Source of the DNA: Rhodocyclales bacterium
Lineage (GTDB): Bacteria > Pseudomonadota > Gammaproteobacteria > Burkholderiales > Rhodocyclaceae
Direction of reading: 5' to 3'
Length of the DNA: 7,126 nt
NCBI GenBank assembly: GCA_021413665.1
Contig: JAIOPW010000288.1
Span: 1-7,126, forward strand
Part shown: positions 6,467 to 7,126 of the stretch, one piece after another
Numbering within the stretch: position 1 is the first letter of the stretch
How the letters are laid out: each line of letters begins with the position of its first letter
Notes under the pieces: model-generated
Database searches by the model: none
Told to the model about the DNA's origin: nothing
What the model saw: the letters and a program-made list of their open reading frames with translations, nothing else
Made by a program: the position numbers and the translations under genes

Positions 6467-7126
6467 ATGAACTTCGAACTGACCGAAGACCAGCAGCAGA
6501 TTCGCGACACGTTCGCCCGCTTCTGCGACGAGCGCATCGCGCCGCAGGCGGCGGCGCTGGACGAGGCGAAGCAGTATCCGCACGCCCTGTTCCAGGAACT
6601 GGCCGCGCTCGGCTTCTTCGGCATGCGCTATCCCGAGGAAGTTGGCGGTAGCGGTACGGCGCTGACCGAGTTCGCCCTTGCCCTGCAGGAAATCGCCCGC
6701 GGCTCGATGTCGCTGGCCGGCGCGGTGGCGATGCAATCGCTGATGGGCACCAAGTTCCTGCACCTCTTGGGCAATCAGGACATCATCGAGCGCCTGTTCA
6801 AGCCGGCCCTGCGCGGCGAGAAGATCGGCGCCATCTGCATGACCGAACCGAATGCCGGCTCCGACCTCGACTCGATCGCCACCACGGCCAAAAAAGTCGA
6901 GGGCGGCTACGTCATCAACGGCCAGAAGACCTGGATCACCTCGGCGCCGGTGGCTGATTTCTTCACTGTTTTCGCCAGGGCCGGCGAGGAGAAGAAGCTC
7001 ACCATTTTCCTCGTCGAGAAGCAGTTCAAGGGCATCACCGTCGGTCGCGAAATCCACAAGATGGGCGTCTGGGCGCTGCCGACCTCCGAAGTCGCCTTCG
7101 ACGAATGCTTCGTCCCCGACAGCCAT
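6467..7126 (+). CDS. Acyl-CoA dehydrogenase, 3'-truncated by the window edge
   Basis: FAD flavoenzyme that introduces an alpha,beta double bond into an acyl-CoA and passes electrons to ETF; cytoplasmic. The frame is open from the ATG at 6467 to the right edge (220 residues), against a usual total of about 380, so the C-terminal FAD/catalytic domain and catalytic glutamate lie outside. The N-terminal helical domain opens with FELTEDQQQIRDTF (3-16). The beta-domain has the ACAD signature ICMTEPNAGSDL (123-134), YVINGQKTWITSA (148-160), and K-M-G...SEVAFDECFVP (198-217). In that last block the common G-x-R-x-S-x-T reads G-V-W-A-L-P-T, an unusual change that may mark a special subfamily. The start lies 4 bases after the HyuB-like stop, suggesting re-initiation in the same operon; no strong Shine-Dalgarno is seen (GAGGC ends 11 bases before). 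Its likely job is an oxidation step on a CoA intermediate of the same pathway. The substrate is not predictable from this half. Confidence 0.94.
   Translation, partial: MNFELTEDQQQIRDTFARFCDERIAPQAAALDEAKQYPHALFQELAALGFFGMRYPEEVGGSGTALTEFALALQEIARGSMSLAGAVAMQSLMGTKFLHLLGNQDIIERLFKPALRGEKIGAICMTEPNAGSDLDSIATTAKKVEGGYVINGQKTWITSAPVADFFTVFARAGEEKKLTIFLVEKQFKGITVGREIHKMGVWALPTSEVAFDECFVPDSH

Noticed and set aside
5133..6470. 445-codon plus-strand frame overlapping the HyuB-like gene
   Set aside because: Extremely arginine-rich translation, as expected of an out-of-phase reading of GC-rich coding DNA; the other frame holds the full HyuB motif series.
4675..6624. 649-codon open frame on the minus strand opposite the HyuB-like gene
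   Set aside because: It is antisense to a gene with full family motifs and has the His/Val/Ala/Asp-rich composition typical of reverse frames in GC-rich coding DNA. It also spans the ends of the two neighbouring genes and carries no recognisable domain.
6416..7126. Minus-strand open frame of 236 codons at the right edge
   Set aside because: It lies opposite a clear acyl-CoA dehydrogenase that carries the family signature; the reverse frame has no recognisable motif.

Overview
The window is a densely packed, fully co-directional catabolic gene cluster read left to right on the plus strand: a 5'-truncated thiolase (2-1051), an AMP-forming acyl-CoA synthetase (1071-2624), an ATP-dependent hydantoinase/oxoprolinase/ketone-carboxylase-type pair of A (2654-4780) and B (4777-6462) subunits, and the N-terminal half of an acyl-CoA dehydrogenase (6467 to the right edge). 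The gaps are 19, 29, -4 and 4 bp, so the five genes look like one operon whose promoter and terminator both lie outside the window. I see no RNA gene, mobile element, repeat array, CRISPR, internal terminator or convincing internal promoter.

The DNA is GC-rich with strongly GC-biased third positions. The gene set resembles aromatic- or ketone-degrading Betaproteobacteria of the Azoarcus/Thauera/Aromatoleum type (Rhodocyclales). That assignment is an inference from gene style and content, not from a marker gene.

How the genes may work together: enzymes of the HyuA/HyuB superfamily use ATP either to open cyclic amides (5-oxoproline, hydantoins, caprolactam) or to carboxylate ketones (acetone, acetophenone and 4-hydroxyacetophenone carboxylases). 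In the known ketone pathways, carboxylation gives a beta-keto acid, a dedicated CoA ligase activates it, and a thiolase cleaves the beta-ketoacyl-CoA. All three of those activity classes sit side by side here, so the best reading is a ketone carboxylation and thiolysis module, with the acyl-CoA dehydrogenase feeding or following it in a beta-oxidation-like sequence. The substrate cannot be read from the sequence. A lactam- or cyclic-imide-opening pathway remains a real alternative, especially because the B subunit has the length of a hydantoinase/oxoprolinase B subunit rather than that of the acetone carboxylase alpha subunit.

Points deserving a second look are the unusual substitutions in family motifs of the thiolase, both HyuA/HyuB subunits and the dehydrogenase, the absence of a small third carboxylase subunit within the cluster, and a difference in codon bias between the thiolase/ligase end and the HyuA/HyuB end.
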